Source: Actinomycetes bacterium
GTDB taxonomy: Bacteria > Actinomycetota > Acidimicrobiia > Acidimicrobiales > Acidimicrobiaceae
Length of the DNA stretch: 6,722 nt
Direction of reading: 5' to 3'
Assembly: GCA_021844725.1 (NCBI GenBank)
Contig: JAKBSX010000161.1
Coordinates: 1-6,722 of the forward strand
The notes under the pieces: model-generated
Told to the model about the DNA's origin: nothing
What the model saw: the letters and a program-made list of their open reading frames with translations, nothing else
Database searches by the model: none
Shown: positions 1-5,618 of the stretch, in pieces
How the letters are laid out: each line of letters begins with the position of its first letter
Position numbering within the stretch: position 1 is the first letter of the stretch
Position numbers and translations under genes: made by a program

Positions 1-27
1 ATGATTCCCGTCGATATTGAGCTAATT

Positions 28-441
28 TCAGTTTGGTTGAGCTGGTGCCGAAGCTGCAGTGCAGTACATGCATCGTGATGCAGCAGCAGGGATACTTGAT
101 AAACATTCTGGACATTCTCTCATAGGTGTCGCAGGGTCCCTTGGTTTCGAGAGCCGGGTGGTCATTTTGACAACCGGAAGAACGATCACAAAGTAAATCG
201 TTGCTGTGATGATTACAAATGCCAGAAGGTTATTCAGAAAGTCACCGTAGGCGAACTTTGAAGAGTTGACAGTAAAGAATAAAGTTTCAAAGTTTGGCTC
301 TTTACCAAAAGCTCCGATTACTGGAGTGATCAGATCGGAAACAGTCGCAGTTATAACTTTGGTAAAAGCAGTGCCTATCACAACTGCTATGGCCAGGTCG
401 ATCAGGTTTCCCCTGAACAGAAACTTCCTAAACCCTCCCAT
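28..441 (-). CDS. mscL: Large-conductance mechanosensitive channel MscL with a C-terminal zinc-ribbon-like tail
   Basis: MscL is an inner-membrane channel that opens under high membrane tension and releases solutes during osmotic downshock. The 137-residue product starts with the family N-terminus (FRKFLFRGNLIDLA, residues 4-17), followed by TM1 (about 13-35, with the AVVIGTAF stretch), a short external loop (about 45-66) and TM2 (about 69-92, ending in LPVVK). The length is typical of the family. The tail is unusual: it carries CPEC at 110-113 and CMYC at 124-127, a CxxC-x10-CxxC pattern that could bind zinc, where many MscL proteins have a charged helix. I start at the ATG at 441 because a strong AAAGGAG lies five bases upstream and the family motif follows at once. 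An in-frame ATG at 471 would add ten non-conserved residues and place this ribosome binding site inside the gene. The gene is complete, ending in TGA. Confidence 0.95.
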   Translation of the reverse strand: MGGFRKFLFRGNLIDLAIAVVIGTAFTKVITATVSDLITPVIGAFGKEPNFETLFFTVNSSKFAYGDFLNNLLAFVIITATIYFVIVLPVVKMTTRLSKPRDPATPMRECPECLSSIPAAASRCMYCTAASAPAQPN

Positions 442-446
442 ATGAA

Positions 447-453
447 CTCCTTT
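447..453 (-). promoter_or_regulatory. Ribosome binding site that fixes the mscL start
   Basis: Read on the minus strand, AAAGGAG lies five bases before the ATG at 441. It supports that start over the in-frame ATG at 471. Confidence 0.8.
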
Positions 454-473
454 AAAAATCGACGCCTTCATGC

Positions 474-501
474 ACGAGTACTACTATGGAAGGGTACTCG
501 T
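474..501. repeat. 8-base inverted repeat ahead of mscL
   Basis: ACGAGTAC (474-481) and GTACTCGT (494-501) form a perfect 8-base-pair stem around a 12-base loop. It lies 33 bases upstream of the mscL start, between mscL and the small cysteine protein. It could be a leader hairpin or an operator. The T-run that would make it a terminator lies on the plus-strand side (501-504), where no upstream plus-strand gene exists, so a terminator role is unlikely. Confidence 0.45.
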
Positions 502-550
502 TTTGATGCCAGAATTCCTGGAGTTTTTTAAAGGAGAACGCTAGGGGAAT

Positions 551-733
551 CTATTTGGGTTTTGGTATATGCCACCCTGCTTTTGATAGTCCCTCTCTGG
601 GTTCAAAGAAGAGACAGTTCTCCGGGCAATCGAATGGAAATGGTTCATTTGCCCCAAGGCGGCACTTTTCCAATTTATCTCCGGATTTTATTGTCTGCAT
701 AATGTAGTGTTTGCAGTCTAAATTTACCGCCAT
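551..733 (-). CDS. Small four-cysteine protein of unknown function
   Basis: I do not recognise a named family. The 60-residue product has four cysteines, at C7, C24, C36 and C40, the last two in the CPENC motif, with H9 and H55 nearby. This spacing could hold a metal ion, but that is inference. There is no signal peptide or membrane segment, so it is probably cytosolic. The C-terminal third is rich in proline and aromatic residues (FFEPREG, then GWHIPKPK). I chose the ATG at 733, whose product begins MAVNLDC; a TTG three codons upstream (742) is also possible. Neither has a clear ribosome binding site. The gene lies 109 bases upstream of mscL on the same strand and diverges from the NUDIX gene. 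It is probably a real gene because its residue composition and cysteine pattern look protein-like, but its short length leaves some doubt. Confidence 0.65.
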   Translation of the reverse strand: MAVNLDCKHYIMQTIKSGDKLEKCRLGANEPFPFDCPENCLFFEPREGLSKAGWHIPKPK

Positions 734-827
734 AGGTACCAATCTTATGTTATTTTTTGCTGGATCTGATGTCGAGTCAGCTTCAAAATGTATTTCCTTG
801 AGAAATTTGTCGCAAACCGGGTAAATT

Positions 828-1526
828 TTGGCTAACTTCGATTATGTGGACATACCAAAGTCGGCATTAGTTCGGTGGAGCCAAGCACTGTCTGGATTGG
901 CCAGAACTGGAATGTCATTTACCGAGAGCCTTTATGAAATGGAGCGTTTTGAGGAAATTCTCCATATAGCTGCGGAGATTAAGGCATTTGCTGACGAAGT
1001 CACCGACCCCGCTTCTCACTATCCGCAACAGCAGGTGGAGCTGTGGCGGGAGGTGATAGTTCGGGGGATACCCGGTTACGTGACTCCTAAATCTGCAGTA
1101 GGGGCCATCGTCGGAAATGCTTCAGGTGAGATACTTTTAATTCAAAGGTCCGATTCCGGGGTATGGCTGTATCCCACTGGCTGGGCCGACGTTGGATATA
1201 GTCCGGCTGAAGTTGTCAAGAAAGAGGTTCTTGAGGAAACCGGTATTGAGGTGGAGCCGGTCCGACTGCTGTCAGTGGTAGATGGTATGCAAAGGGGATT
1301 CACCACTGTGGCGATGTACTCAATGATCTTTTATTGTCGAACTATATCTGGCGAACTGAAGGCTCATCCGCTGGAATGCCGTGATGTGGGGTGGTTTGCG
1401 CGGGATAACCTTCCTTCACCTCTTGCGGCTCGAGATAAGTGGGTAGAGATGGCATTTATGGCCATTGACGGTATAGTCGAACCGACCTACTTTGATCCAC
1501 CCAGGACTCCGTTTTGGAACGGATAA
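828..1526 (+). CDS. NUDIX hydrolase with NUDIX_N-type N-terminal domain
   Basis: This enzyme would hydrolyse a nucleoside diphosphate linked to another group; relatives with this N-terminal domain are often annotated as ADP-ribose pyrophosphatases, but the substrate cannot be read here. The 232-residue product has an N-terminal helical domain (about 12-75, with LARTGMSFTES and ERFEEILHIAAEI as its core) resembling the 'hydrolase of X linked to nucleoside diphosphate, N-terminal' family. The catalytic NUDIX domain runs from about 87 to 215. Its NUDIX box spans G118-I140. The metal-binding core KEVLEETGI (132-140) keeps E133, E136 and E137; the usual first Glu is Y124 and the usual Arg is K132. 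The start is a TTG at 828 with a weak GGG at 819-821. An in-frame TTG at 798 is blocked by a stop. An ATG at codon 29 would cut into the N-terminal domain. It is complete and monocistronic, convergent with the PAC2 gene. Confidence 0.9.
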   Translation: MANFDYVDIPKSALVRWSQALSGLARTGMSFTESLYEMERFEEILHIAAEIKAFADEVTDPASHYPQQQVELWREVIVRGIPGYVTPKSAVGAIVGNASGEILLIQRSDSGVWLYPTGWADVGYSPAEVVKKEVLEETGIEVEPVRLLSVVDGMQRGFTTVAMYSMIFYCRTISGELKAHPLECRDVGWFARDNLPSPLAARDKWVEMAFMAIDGIVEPTYFDPPRTPFWNG

Positions 1527-1530
1527 ATCG

Positions 1531-1558
1531 CCTAAATAGCTCTACTTTTAGGTTTTAA
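1531..1558 (+). terminator. Weak candidate terminator after the NUDIX gene
   Basis: CCTAAA (1531-1536) pairs with TTTAGG (1547-1552) and is followed by TTTTAAAT. The stem is only six pairs and A+T-rich. A second imperfect hairpin (GCCT-T-GACC at 1574-1582 with GGTC-TT-AGGC at 1592-1601) lies further on in the same convergent spacer but has no T-run on either side. Confidence 0.3.
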
Positions 1559-1621
1559 ATACTGATTAGCCTGGCCTTGACCTTTTATATGGGTCTTAGG
1601 CGGGCGTGCTTATGGTCACTG

Positions 1622-2518
1622 TCAGTCGTTTTTATGATTTCGAAGGAACTTCTGGACTTCTTCAGTTAGCGAGTCAATTGAGTCTGAATCGAACTCACTT
1701 ACAAGTGGGTTGTGTTCTTCCTCGTCGTCATCCGCTTCTAAGTCCCTGGTAGCCTCCAGCTGAGCTATATAAGCCTTGGCATCGTCGTCGTTATCGATAA
1801 TCGAGGCAATTTGACGGTCATATTCGGCTGTTGCGATATCAAGTTCCAGGGTGTCAATACGGAAGTTGAGAATTTCAAGAAGCTTTTCAATCAGTGCTCT
1901 GGCGCCTTTGGGCGAAGGCGTCTGTGTAACGTAGTGGGGAATGTTTGCCCATAAGGAAGCACCCGGTATTCCGCCTTTTTCGAACCACGCGGTCAGAATT
2001 CCTATAATTCCGGTTGGTCCCTCGTAGTTGGATGGGATCAATCCCAATTTCTTTATCATTATGGAGTTATTTGAAGTTGCAAAGACTTTTACTGGTCGGG
2101 TGTGAGGATAGTCAGCCAGGAGGGCGCCTAGTGAGATGATCGCTTCCACCTCCAGGTCTTCTGCCAGTTCGAATATAGTCGACGCAAATCTCTTCCACCG
2201 GAGCTGCGGTTCAGGCCCTTTGATGAAAATAATATCCCTGTCGGCGTATTCCAGGTGAGCCAGTGATATCGAAATCCTTGGCCACCTTATTTTTCTAACT
2301 GTTGAATCTTCAAGAATGATCTGTGGCCTGACCACAGTGAAGTCGTAAAACTCTTCAGCATCAATTTCTGCTATGACCTTCGCGTCCAACTTTTTACGAA
2401 GAAAGTCAATTGCTAAAGTCGCGGCCTCTGCCGCGTCATTCCACCCTGAAAACGCAGTTATTAATATCGGTCTGCGTAGCTCAGACGGTATTGAATCGAG
2501 CCACACTAAATCATCCAT
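1622..2518 (-). CDS. PAC2 (proteasome assembly chaperone 2-like) family protein
   Basis: The 298-residue product belongs to the PAC2 family, named after a eukaryotic proteasome assembly chaperone. Actinobacterial members are widespread, and their role is not settled; a link with the proteasome or Pup system is only an inference from the family name. Recognisable blocks are GWNDAAEAA (25-33), DAEEFYDF (53-60), RPQI (64-67), GPEPQLRW (101-108), YEGPTGI (165-171) and SPKGARALIEKL (202-213). After the globular part (about 1-225) comes a helical region with the YDRQI and AKAYIAQLE motifs, then a strongly acidic tail (about 259-286, with DDDEEE at 263-268), typical of actinobacterial members. There is no signal peptide, so it is cytosolic. 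The start ATG at 2518 is followed at once by conserved sequence; upstream only a poorly placed GGGG is seen. It diverges from the GNAT gene. Confidence 0.9.
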   Translation of the reverse strand: MDDLVWLDSIPSELRRPILITAFSGWNDAAEAATLAIDFLRKKLDAKVIAEIDAEEFYDFTVVRPQIILEDSTVRKIRWPRISISLAHLEYADRDIIFIKGPEPQLRWKRFASTIFELAEDLEVEAIISLGALLADYPHTRPVKVFATSNNSIMIKKLGLIPSNYEGPTGIIGILTAWFEKGGIPGASLWANIPHYVTQTPSPKGARALIEKLLEILNFRIDTLELDIATAEYDRQIASIIDNDDDAKAYIAQLEATRDLEADDDEEEHNPLVSEFDSDSIDSLTEEVQKFLRNHKND

Positions 2519-2542
2519 ACATACATGCTACCCCGCTTGGCA

Positions 2543-2573
2543 GATATTGTGAGATATCCGCTAATGATATTGT
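2543..2573. repeat. Short repeats in the PAC2/GNAT divergent spacer
   Basis: GATATTGT occurs at 2543-2550 and 2566-2573, 23 bases apart. The first copy also forms an inverted repeat, GATAT (2543-2547) with ATATC (2554-2558). They lie 25-55 bases upstream of the PAC2 start, where a regulator binding site would be expected. No regulator is identified. Confidence 0.35.
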
Positions 2574-2601
2574 CTGGCATTGTGCCTTAATCTGTGGTAC
2601 G

Positions 2602-2613
2602 AGGTCTAGACCT
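2602..2613. promoter_or_regulatory. Perfect 12-base palindrome, candidate operator
   Basis: AGGTCTAGACCT is its own reverse complement. It lies between the divergent PAC2 and GNAT genes, about 85 bases from each start. A second small hairpin follows directly: TTAGAG (2614-2619) pairs with CTCTAA (2626-2631). The position suits an operator shared by both genes, but no protein can be assigned. Confidence 0.4.
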
Positions 2614-2688
2614 TTAGAGCAAAGCCTCTAACTTTGAGTTGACTGTTTAGTAGGGGCTTAAGATGAGATACTTTTTTAGGTGAAGAAC

Positions 2689-2692
2689 GGAG
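2689..2692 (+). promoter_or_regulatory. Ribosome binding site favouring the ATG start of the GNAT gene
   Basis: GGAG lies five bases before the ATG at 2698. The in-frame GTG at 2680 has no comparable site, so the shorter form is preferred. Confidence 0.65.
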
Positions 2693-2697
2693 CAAGT

Positions 2698-3147
2698 ATG
2701 GAAAGTGGCGAGATCATCGAAATCGAGGTAGCAGAAGATCCTACTCAAGAGTTATTACGAGGTATTAACTTTCTACTTCCCCAGCTCTCGGGTTCTGCTC
2801 AACCGCTGAAGCTAGTGGAGGTGGAAGCAATGCTGAGTGATGAGTCGGTTAATCTCCTAGTCGCCAGCGAAAAGATCTCTGGATCAATAGTTGGCACACT
2901 GACCCTGGTGGTTTTTCGAATACCAACAGGGGTTAGAGCCTGGATAGAAGATGTTGTAACAGATTCGTCAATCCGCGGTCGTGGAATTGCCAAGAAAATG
3001 GTGCTGGATGCAATCGCCATTGCCAAATCTTTTGGCGCCAAAACCGTCGATTTGACTTCCAGACCCTCCAGGGTGGAAGCCAATGGACTGTACGTGGCAA
3101 TGGGATTTGAAATTCGGGATACCAATGTCTATCGCTATACGATATGA
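2698..3147 (+). CDS. GNAT-family N-acetyltransferase, substrate unknown
   Basis: GNAT enzymes transfer an acetyl group from acetyl-CoA to an amine on a small molecule, peptide or protein. In this 149-residue product, motif A is clear: the strand WIEDVVTD (82-89) is followed by RGRGIA (93-98), matching the pyrophosphate-binding Q/R-x-x-G-x-G/A pattern, then the helix KKMVLDAIAIAK (99-110). Motif B follows as VDLTSRPSR (117-125) and ANGLYVAMGFE (128-138), with Y132 in the position often used as the general acid. The end (DTNVYRYTI) resembles a recurring actinobacterial GNAT type. It is a single-domain protein of normal length with no signal peptide. The ATG start is chosen for its GGAG site; a GTG at 2680 would add six residues. 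It lies 185 bases ahead of gltA, probably transcribed separately because a candidate promoter lies between. The substrate cannot be inferred. Confidence 0.88.
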   Translation: MESGEIIEIEVAEDPTQELLRGINFLLPQLSGSAQPLKLVEVEAMLSDESVNLLVASEKISGSIVGTLTLVVFRIPTGVRAWIEDVVTDSSIRGRGIAKKMVLDAIAIAKSFGAKTVDLTSRPSRVEANGLYVAMGFEIRDTNVYRYTI

Positions 3148-3166
3148 AGGCGGAAATTGTTGAATT

Positions 3167-3193
3167 TTGACGTAGAACTTTCTGATTTATAAG
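3167..3193 (+). promoter_or_regulatory. Candidate promoter for gltA
   Basis: TTGACG (3167-3172) and TATAAG (3188-3193) each match five of six bases of the -35 and -10 consensus. The spacer is 15 bases, shorter than the usual 16-18. It would leave a 5' untranslated region of roughly 130 bases before gltA. It was found by eye only. Confidence 0.35.
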
Positions 3194-3332
3194 TGTATTT
3201 TTTTACTTTGTGGTCCATATGCATCTAAGATTCGACGTGGGTCTGTGGCAAAAAAAGTGTCATAGATTTTATTAGGATTCCAAAATGAGCGTAATATGCC
3301 TTGATGGAACAGAGATTTAGCCGAGGAAGGGC

Positions 3333-4610
3333 GTGATCGTGCCTGAGAGTATAACGATAACGGATAATCGCACAGGGAAGTCCATAGAAATTCCCATTGA
3401 AAACGGAGGAGTCTCGTCAGCCGAATGGTCGAAGCTGTTGCCGGGGGTCTGGTTTCATGATCCAGGTCTAACCACAACCGCAATGACGTCGAGCTCGATA
3501 ACTTATCTAGACGGTGATGAAGGAATTCTGCGGTACCGGGGTTATCCGATTGAGCAGTTAGCGGAAGGGTCGACGTATTTGGAGGTAGCCTACCTTTTAC
3601 TTAAAGGTGAACTGCCGAACCAAACCCAATATGCCGACTGGGTGCGGGATGTGACCCACCATACCTTTATACATGAGAATGTTCGGAAGAGATTTTTGGA
3701 AGGCTTTCACTACGACGCTCATCCGATGGGGATGCTAGTGTCAGCTGTGGCAGCGCTTTCAACTTTCTATGCCGACGCAAAGCAGATTTTTGATCCGGAA
3801 ATTCGAGAGAAGCAGATCGTGCGACTGATCGCCAAGATGCCAACCCTGGCTGCGGCTGCGCATAGATTTTCGGTTGGTATGCCCTTTGTCTATCCTGACA
3901 ACGAGTTGTCATTTCCGGCCAACTTTCTCTCGATGATGTGGAAGATCGCTGAGCCCCATTTTGAAGCAGACCCAGCATTAGTGCATGCAATAGATGTGCT
4001 TTTCATTCTTCATGCTGATCATGAGCAGAACTGCTCTACTACTGCAATGAGGACTGCGGGTTCGGCCCATTCCGACCCGTATTCATCGACAGCTGCAGCA
4101 TGTGCGGCGCTCTATGGGCCTCGGCACGGTGGGGCAAATGAAGCAGTGGTTAAGATGCTGAACGAGATTGGTTCCATCGAAAATGTGGAGCCTTTCATCA
4201 AAAGCGTAAAAGAAGGTCATGGTCAAAGGCTCCAGGGATTTGGACATAGAGTCTATAAAAATTATGACCCTCGTGCCAGGATCATCAAAAAAGTTGCCTA
4301 CGACGTATTTGAAGTTACTGGCAAGAACCCGTTGCTTGATATAGCCCTAAAACTTGAAGAGGTCGCTTTGTCGGACGACTACTTCATCTCCCGCAAGCTA
4401 TATCCAAATGTGGATTTCTACTCCGGTCTGATCTACCAGGCGATGGGATTCCCAATCGAGATGTTCCCGGTATTATTTGCGATACCCCGGGTATCGGGTT
4501 GGTTGGCTCATTATGTCGAGCTTCTTGACCAGGATTCGAAGATTGTTCGCCCACGGCAGATTTTCACTGGACAAGGGGAGCGTAAATACCTCCCGATGGA
4601 TCAAAGATAG
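3333..4610 (+). CDS. gltA: Citrate synthase
   Basis: This enzyme condenses oxaloacetate and acetyl-CoA to citrate, the entry step of the TCA cycle, in the cytosol. The product is 425 residues, close to the 427 of E. coli GltA, and belongs to the same longer type with an N-terminal beta domain (about 5-50, including TDNRTGKSIEIP). Family blocks are ILRYRGYPIEQLA (65-77), FILHADHEQN (224-233), YGPRHGGANEAV (261-272), GFGHRVYKNYDPR (302-314) and YPNVDFYSG (357-365). The catalytic triad maps to H265, H305 and D361; R306 and R314 fall in the oxaloacetate-binding block. The start is a GTG with GAGG at 3323-3326, six bases upstream. A second GTG two codons later (3339) could also serve, with AAGGG seven bases before it. 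A strong hairpin follows the stop, so it is probably the last gene of its transcript, or alone in it. Confidence 0.97.
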   Translation: MIVPESITITDNRTGKSIEIPIENGGVSSAEWSKLLPGVWFHDPGLTTTAMTSSSITYLDGDEGILRYRGYPIEQLAEGSTYLEVAYLLLKGELPNQTQYADWVRDVTHHTFIHENVRKRFLEGFHYDAHPMGMLVSAVAALSTFYADAKQIFDPEIREKQIVRLIAKMPTLAAAAHRFSVGMPFVYPDNELSFPANFLSMMWKIAEPHFEADPALVHAIDVLFILHADHEQNCSTTAMRTAGSAHSDPYSSTAAACAALYGPRHGGANEAVVKMLNEIGSIENVEPFIKSVKEGHGQRLQGFGHRVYKNYDPRARIIKKVAYDVFEVTGKNPLLDIALKLEEVALSDDYFISRKLYPNVDFYSGLIYQAMGFPIEMFPVLFAIPRVSGWLAHYVELLDQDSKIVRPRQIFTGQGERKYLPMDQR

Positions 4611-4624
4611 TTTATTTATTTTTT

Positions 4625-4666
4625 TGGCCTGGTCTTGGTGTGTTCCTGACCAGGCCATCTTGTTTT
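4625..4666 (+). terminator. Rho-independent terminator of gltA
   Basis: GGCCTGGTC (4626-4634) pairs perfectly with GACCAGGCC (4648-4656), with one further T-A pair at the base, around a 13-base loop. It begins 15 bases after the gltA stop. The tail ATCTTGTTTT is T-rich though interrupted. The A-rich side on the other strand makes a minus-strand terminator unlikely. Confidence 0.75.
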
Positions 4667-4732
4667 CAGTGAGAGCATATTAGTACGAATGATCTGCCTG
4701 CTATTCGTTTTCTCATCTCAATGCAGTAGACT

Positions 4733-5239
4733 TTGTTGGTGTCATTAAGGAAGTTTGTACCCCAATCGATACTCAAAGTGTTGGACAGGTCTGAAACGGC
4801 CCTGAAGGCTTTTAAGTACACGGTGGCCTCCGCAGTTTCAGTTGTGATTTCTCAGATTGTCCTTTTTCTTTCGTTTGGAATTTTTCACCTATGGTCTGCA
4901 ACGACGTGTAACTTCGTTGCGGTTGCGGTTTCTGCCATTCCTTCTTACTATATGAACAGGGCCTGGGCTTGGGGCAAGTCTGGCCGGTCTCATTTCATGA
5001 AGGAAATTGTTCCATTTTGGGGGCTGGCCTTTTTAGGACTACTCCTTTCCCTTTGGGCGGTTAGCGCCGCTCAGCAGTTTGCTCTTGATCACCAGTTTCA
5101 GCATCTCCAGGTTGCTCTATTTGTGAACGCAGCTTCGATAGCCGCATTTGGAGTACTTTGGATCGGTAAATTTGTTATTTTCAATAAGTTGCTATTTGCC
5201 GATGCCGATCACAACGATTTAGTCGGCGCTTCAGATTAG
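4733..5239 (+). CDS. GtrA-family membrane protein
   Basis: GtrA-like proteins are small inner-membrane proteins with four helices. Characterised members help move undecaprenyl-linked sugars across the membrane or assist cell-surface polysaccharide modification. The specific partner here is unknown, as no glycosyltransferase lies alongside. The product is about 168 residues with hydrophobic segments at about 29-50, 54-72, 92-112 and 127-150. The family signature sits after the second segment: SYYMNRAWAW (71-80) followed by a charged loop (GKSGRSHFMKE), comparable to the N-R-x-W-x-F/W motif of GtrA proteins. The C-terminal end is short and polar. The start is uncertain: TTG 4733, TTG 4736 and GTG 4739 are consecutive codons and none has a good ribosome binding site. 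An ATG at 4721 is closed by a stop at once. It follows the gltA terminator and so probably has its own promoter. Confidence 0.82.
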   Translation: MLVSLRKFVPQSILKVLDRSETALKAFKYTVASAVSVVISQIVLFLSFGIFHLWSATTCNFVAVAVSAIPSYYMNRAWAWGKSGRSHFMKEIVPFWGLAFLGLLLSLWAVSAAQQFALDHQFQHLQVALFVNAASIAAFGVLWIGKFVIFNKLLFADADHNDLVGASD

Positions 5240-5286
5240 ATAGTTTGAGATATCGCTAACATTACTCCTAGTTGATATCGCACCTT

Positions 5287-5300
5287 CACGGATAAATCCA
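5287..5300 (+). repeat. 14-base direct repeat, copy 1
   Basis: CACGGATAAATCCA occurs here and again at 5566-5579, identical over 14 bases. Within it GGA and TCC can pair around a TAAA loop. Flanking CCTT (5283-5286) and AAGG (5300-5303) can extend the stem. A competing hairpin, CCAAGG/CCTTGG (5298-5313), overlaps its end. Confidence 0.75.
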
Positions 5301-5417
5301 AGGGATTCCTTGGGGTCAGTGCGATGTACCTTGCGTTCTGTGACCGCTAGCGCTGGGGGGGGAATGTGTTGTGTTGCACTGGTGGTATAGCCAGAGATTT
5401 CTCTGTTCTAGACCTAA

Positions 5418-5427
5418 TTGTATACAA
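5418..5427. promoter_or_regulatory. 10-base palindrome, possible operator
   Basis: TTGTATACAA is a perfect palindrome about 195 bases upstream of the cobT start. It contains TATACA, which also resembles a -10 box. No matching -35 box is clear, and no regulator can be named. Confidence 0.25.
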
Positions 5428-5553
5428 ATCTTACATCGGAGCGGTGCCCAAGTAGTGTTTATTGCTGGTTTGTTTTTGGGTACAGTCTCTGGCAAACGCT
5501 GATAAAACCAAGCTATATTGTAGGTGTTACAGTTCCGTGGCTTTATCACGAAT

Positions 5554-5599
5554 AGCCCTTGACCCCACGGATAAATCCAGGGGCTCGCGGGCTTGTTTT
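5554..5599 (+). terminator. Terminator-like hairpin in the cobT leader (possible attenuator)
   Basis: AGCCC (5554-5558) can pair with GGGCT (5589-5593), and inside it CCCC (5563-5566) pairs with GGGG (5580-5583), capped by GGA/TCC around TAAA. The hairpin is followed by TGTTTT. AGCCC could instead pair with GGGCT at 5581-5585, giving an alternative fold. It ends about 20 bases before the cobT ribosome binding site, so it could act as an attenuator or hold the leader in a regulated shape. It was judged by eye without energy calculation. Confidence 0.35.
5566..5579 (+). repeat. 14-base direct repeat, copy 2
   Basis: This is the second copy of CACGGATAAATCCA. It sits in the apical part of the hairpin before cobT, flanked by CCCC and GGGG (5563-5566, 5580-5583), where copy 1 is flanked by CCTT and AAGG. 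Both copies can thus fold into small stems although the flanking bases differ. Confidence 0.75.
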
Positions 5600-5613
5600 G
5601 GTCATTCGCACCT

Positions 5614-5618
5614 AGGAG
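5614..5618 (+). promoter_or_regulatory. Ribosome binding site that fixes the cobT start
   Basis: AGGAG lies four bases before the GTG at 5623. An in-frame TTG at 5593 would put this site inside the gene and add ten residues with no counterpart in the family. Confidence 0.7.

Noticed and set aside
1519..1529. Third partial copy of the cobT-spacer repeat (ACGGATAAATC) at the end of the NUDIX gene
   Set aside because: Only 11 bases match, part is fixed by coding sequence and the stop codon, and it lacks the flanking stem.
2410..2631. Plus-strand open frame overlapping the start of the PAC2 gene
   Set aside because: It is antisense to a well-supported conserved gene and its product shows no recognisable domain.
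2639..2672. Promoter for the GNAT gene (TTGACT with GATACT)
   Set aside because: The spacing between the two boxes is 22 bases, too long, and the alternative -10 (TAAGAT at 2659-2664) is too close.
2680..2697. GTG start giving a longer GNAT protein
   Set aside because: The ATG at 2698 has a well-placed GGAG, while the GTG has no ribosome binding site.
3667..3990. Minus-strand open frame inside gltA
   Set aside because: It is a shadow of the citrate synthase frame; the sense product is fully conserved and the antisense product looks like random low-complexity sequence.
5319..5405. Cobalamin riboswitch as a firm annotation
   Set aside because: Only loose fragments of the conserved core are visible and the B12 box is incomplete, so it is reported as an open question and not as a feature.
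5316..5549. Minus-strand open frame in the cobT spacer
   Set aside because: The product is rich in Thr, Cys and His with no domain-like pattern, there is no supporting ribosome binding site, and it spans the repeats and hairpins. Treated as non-coding.
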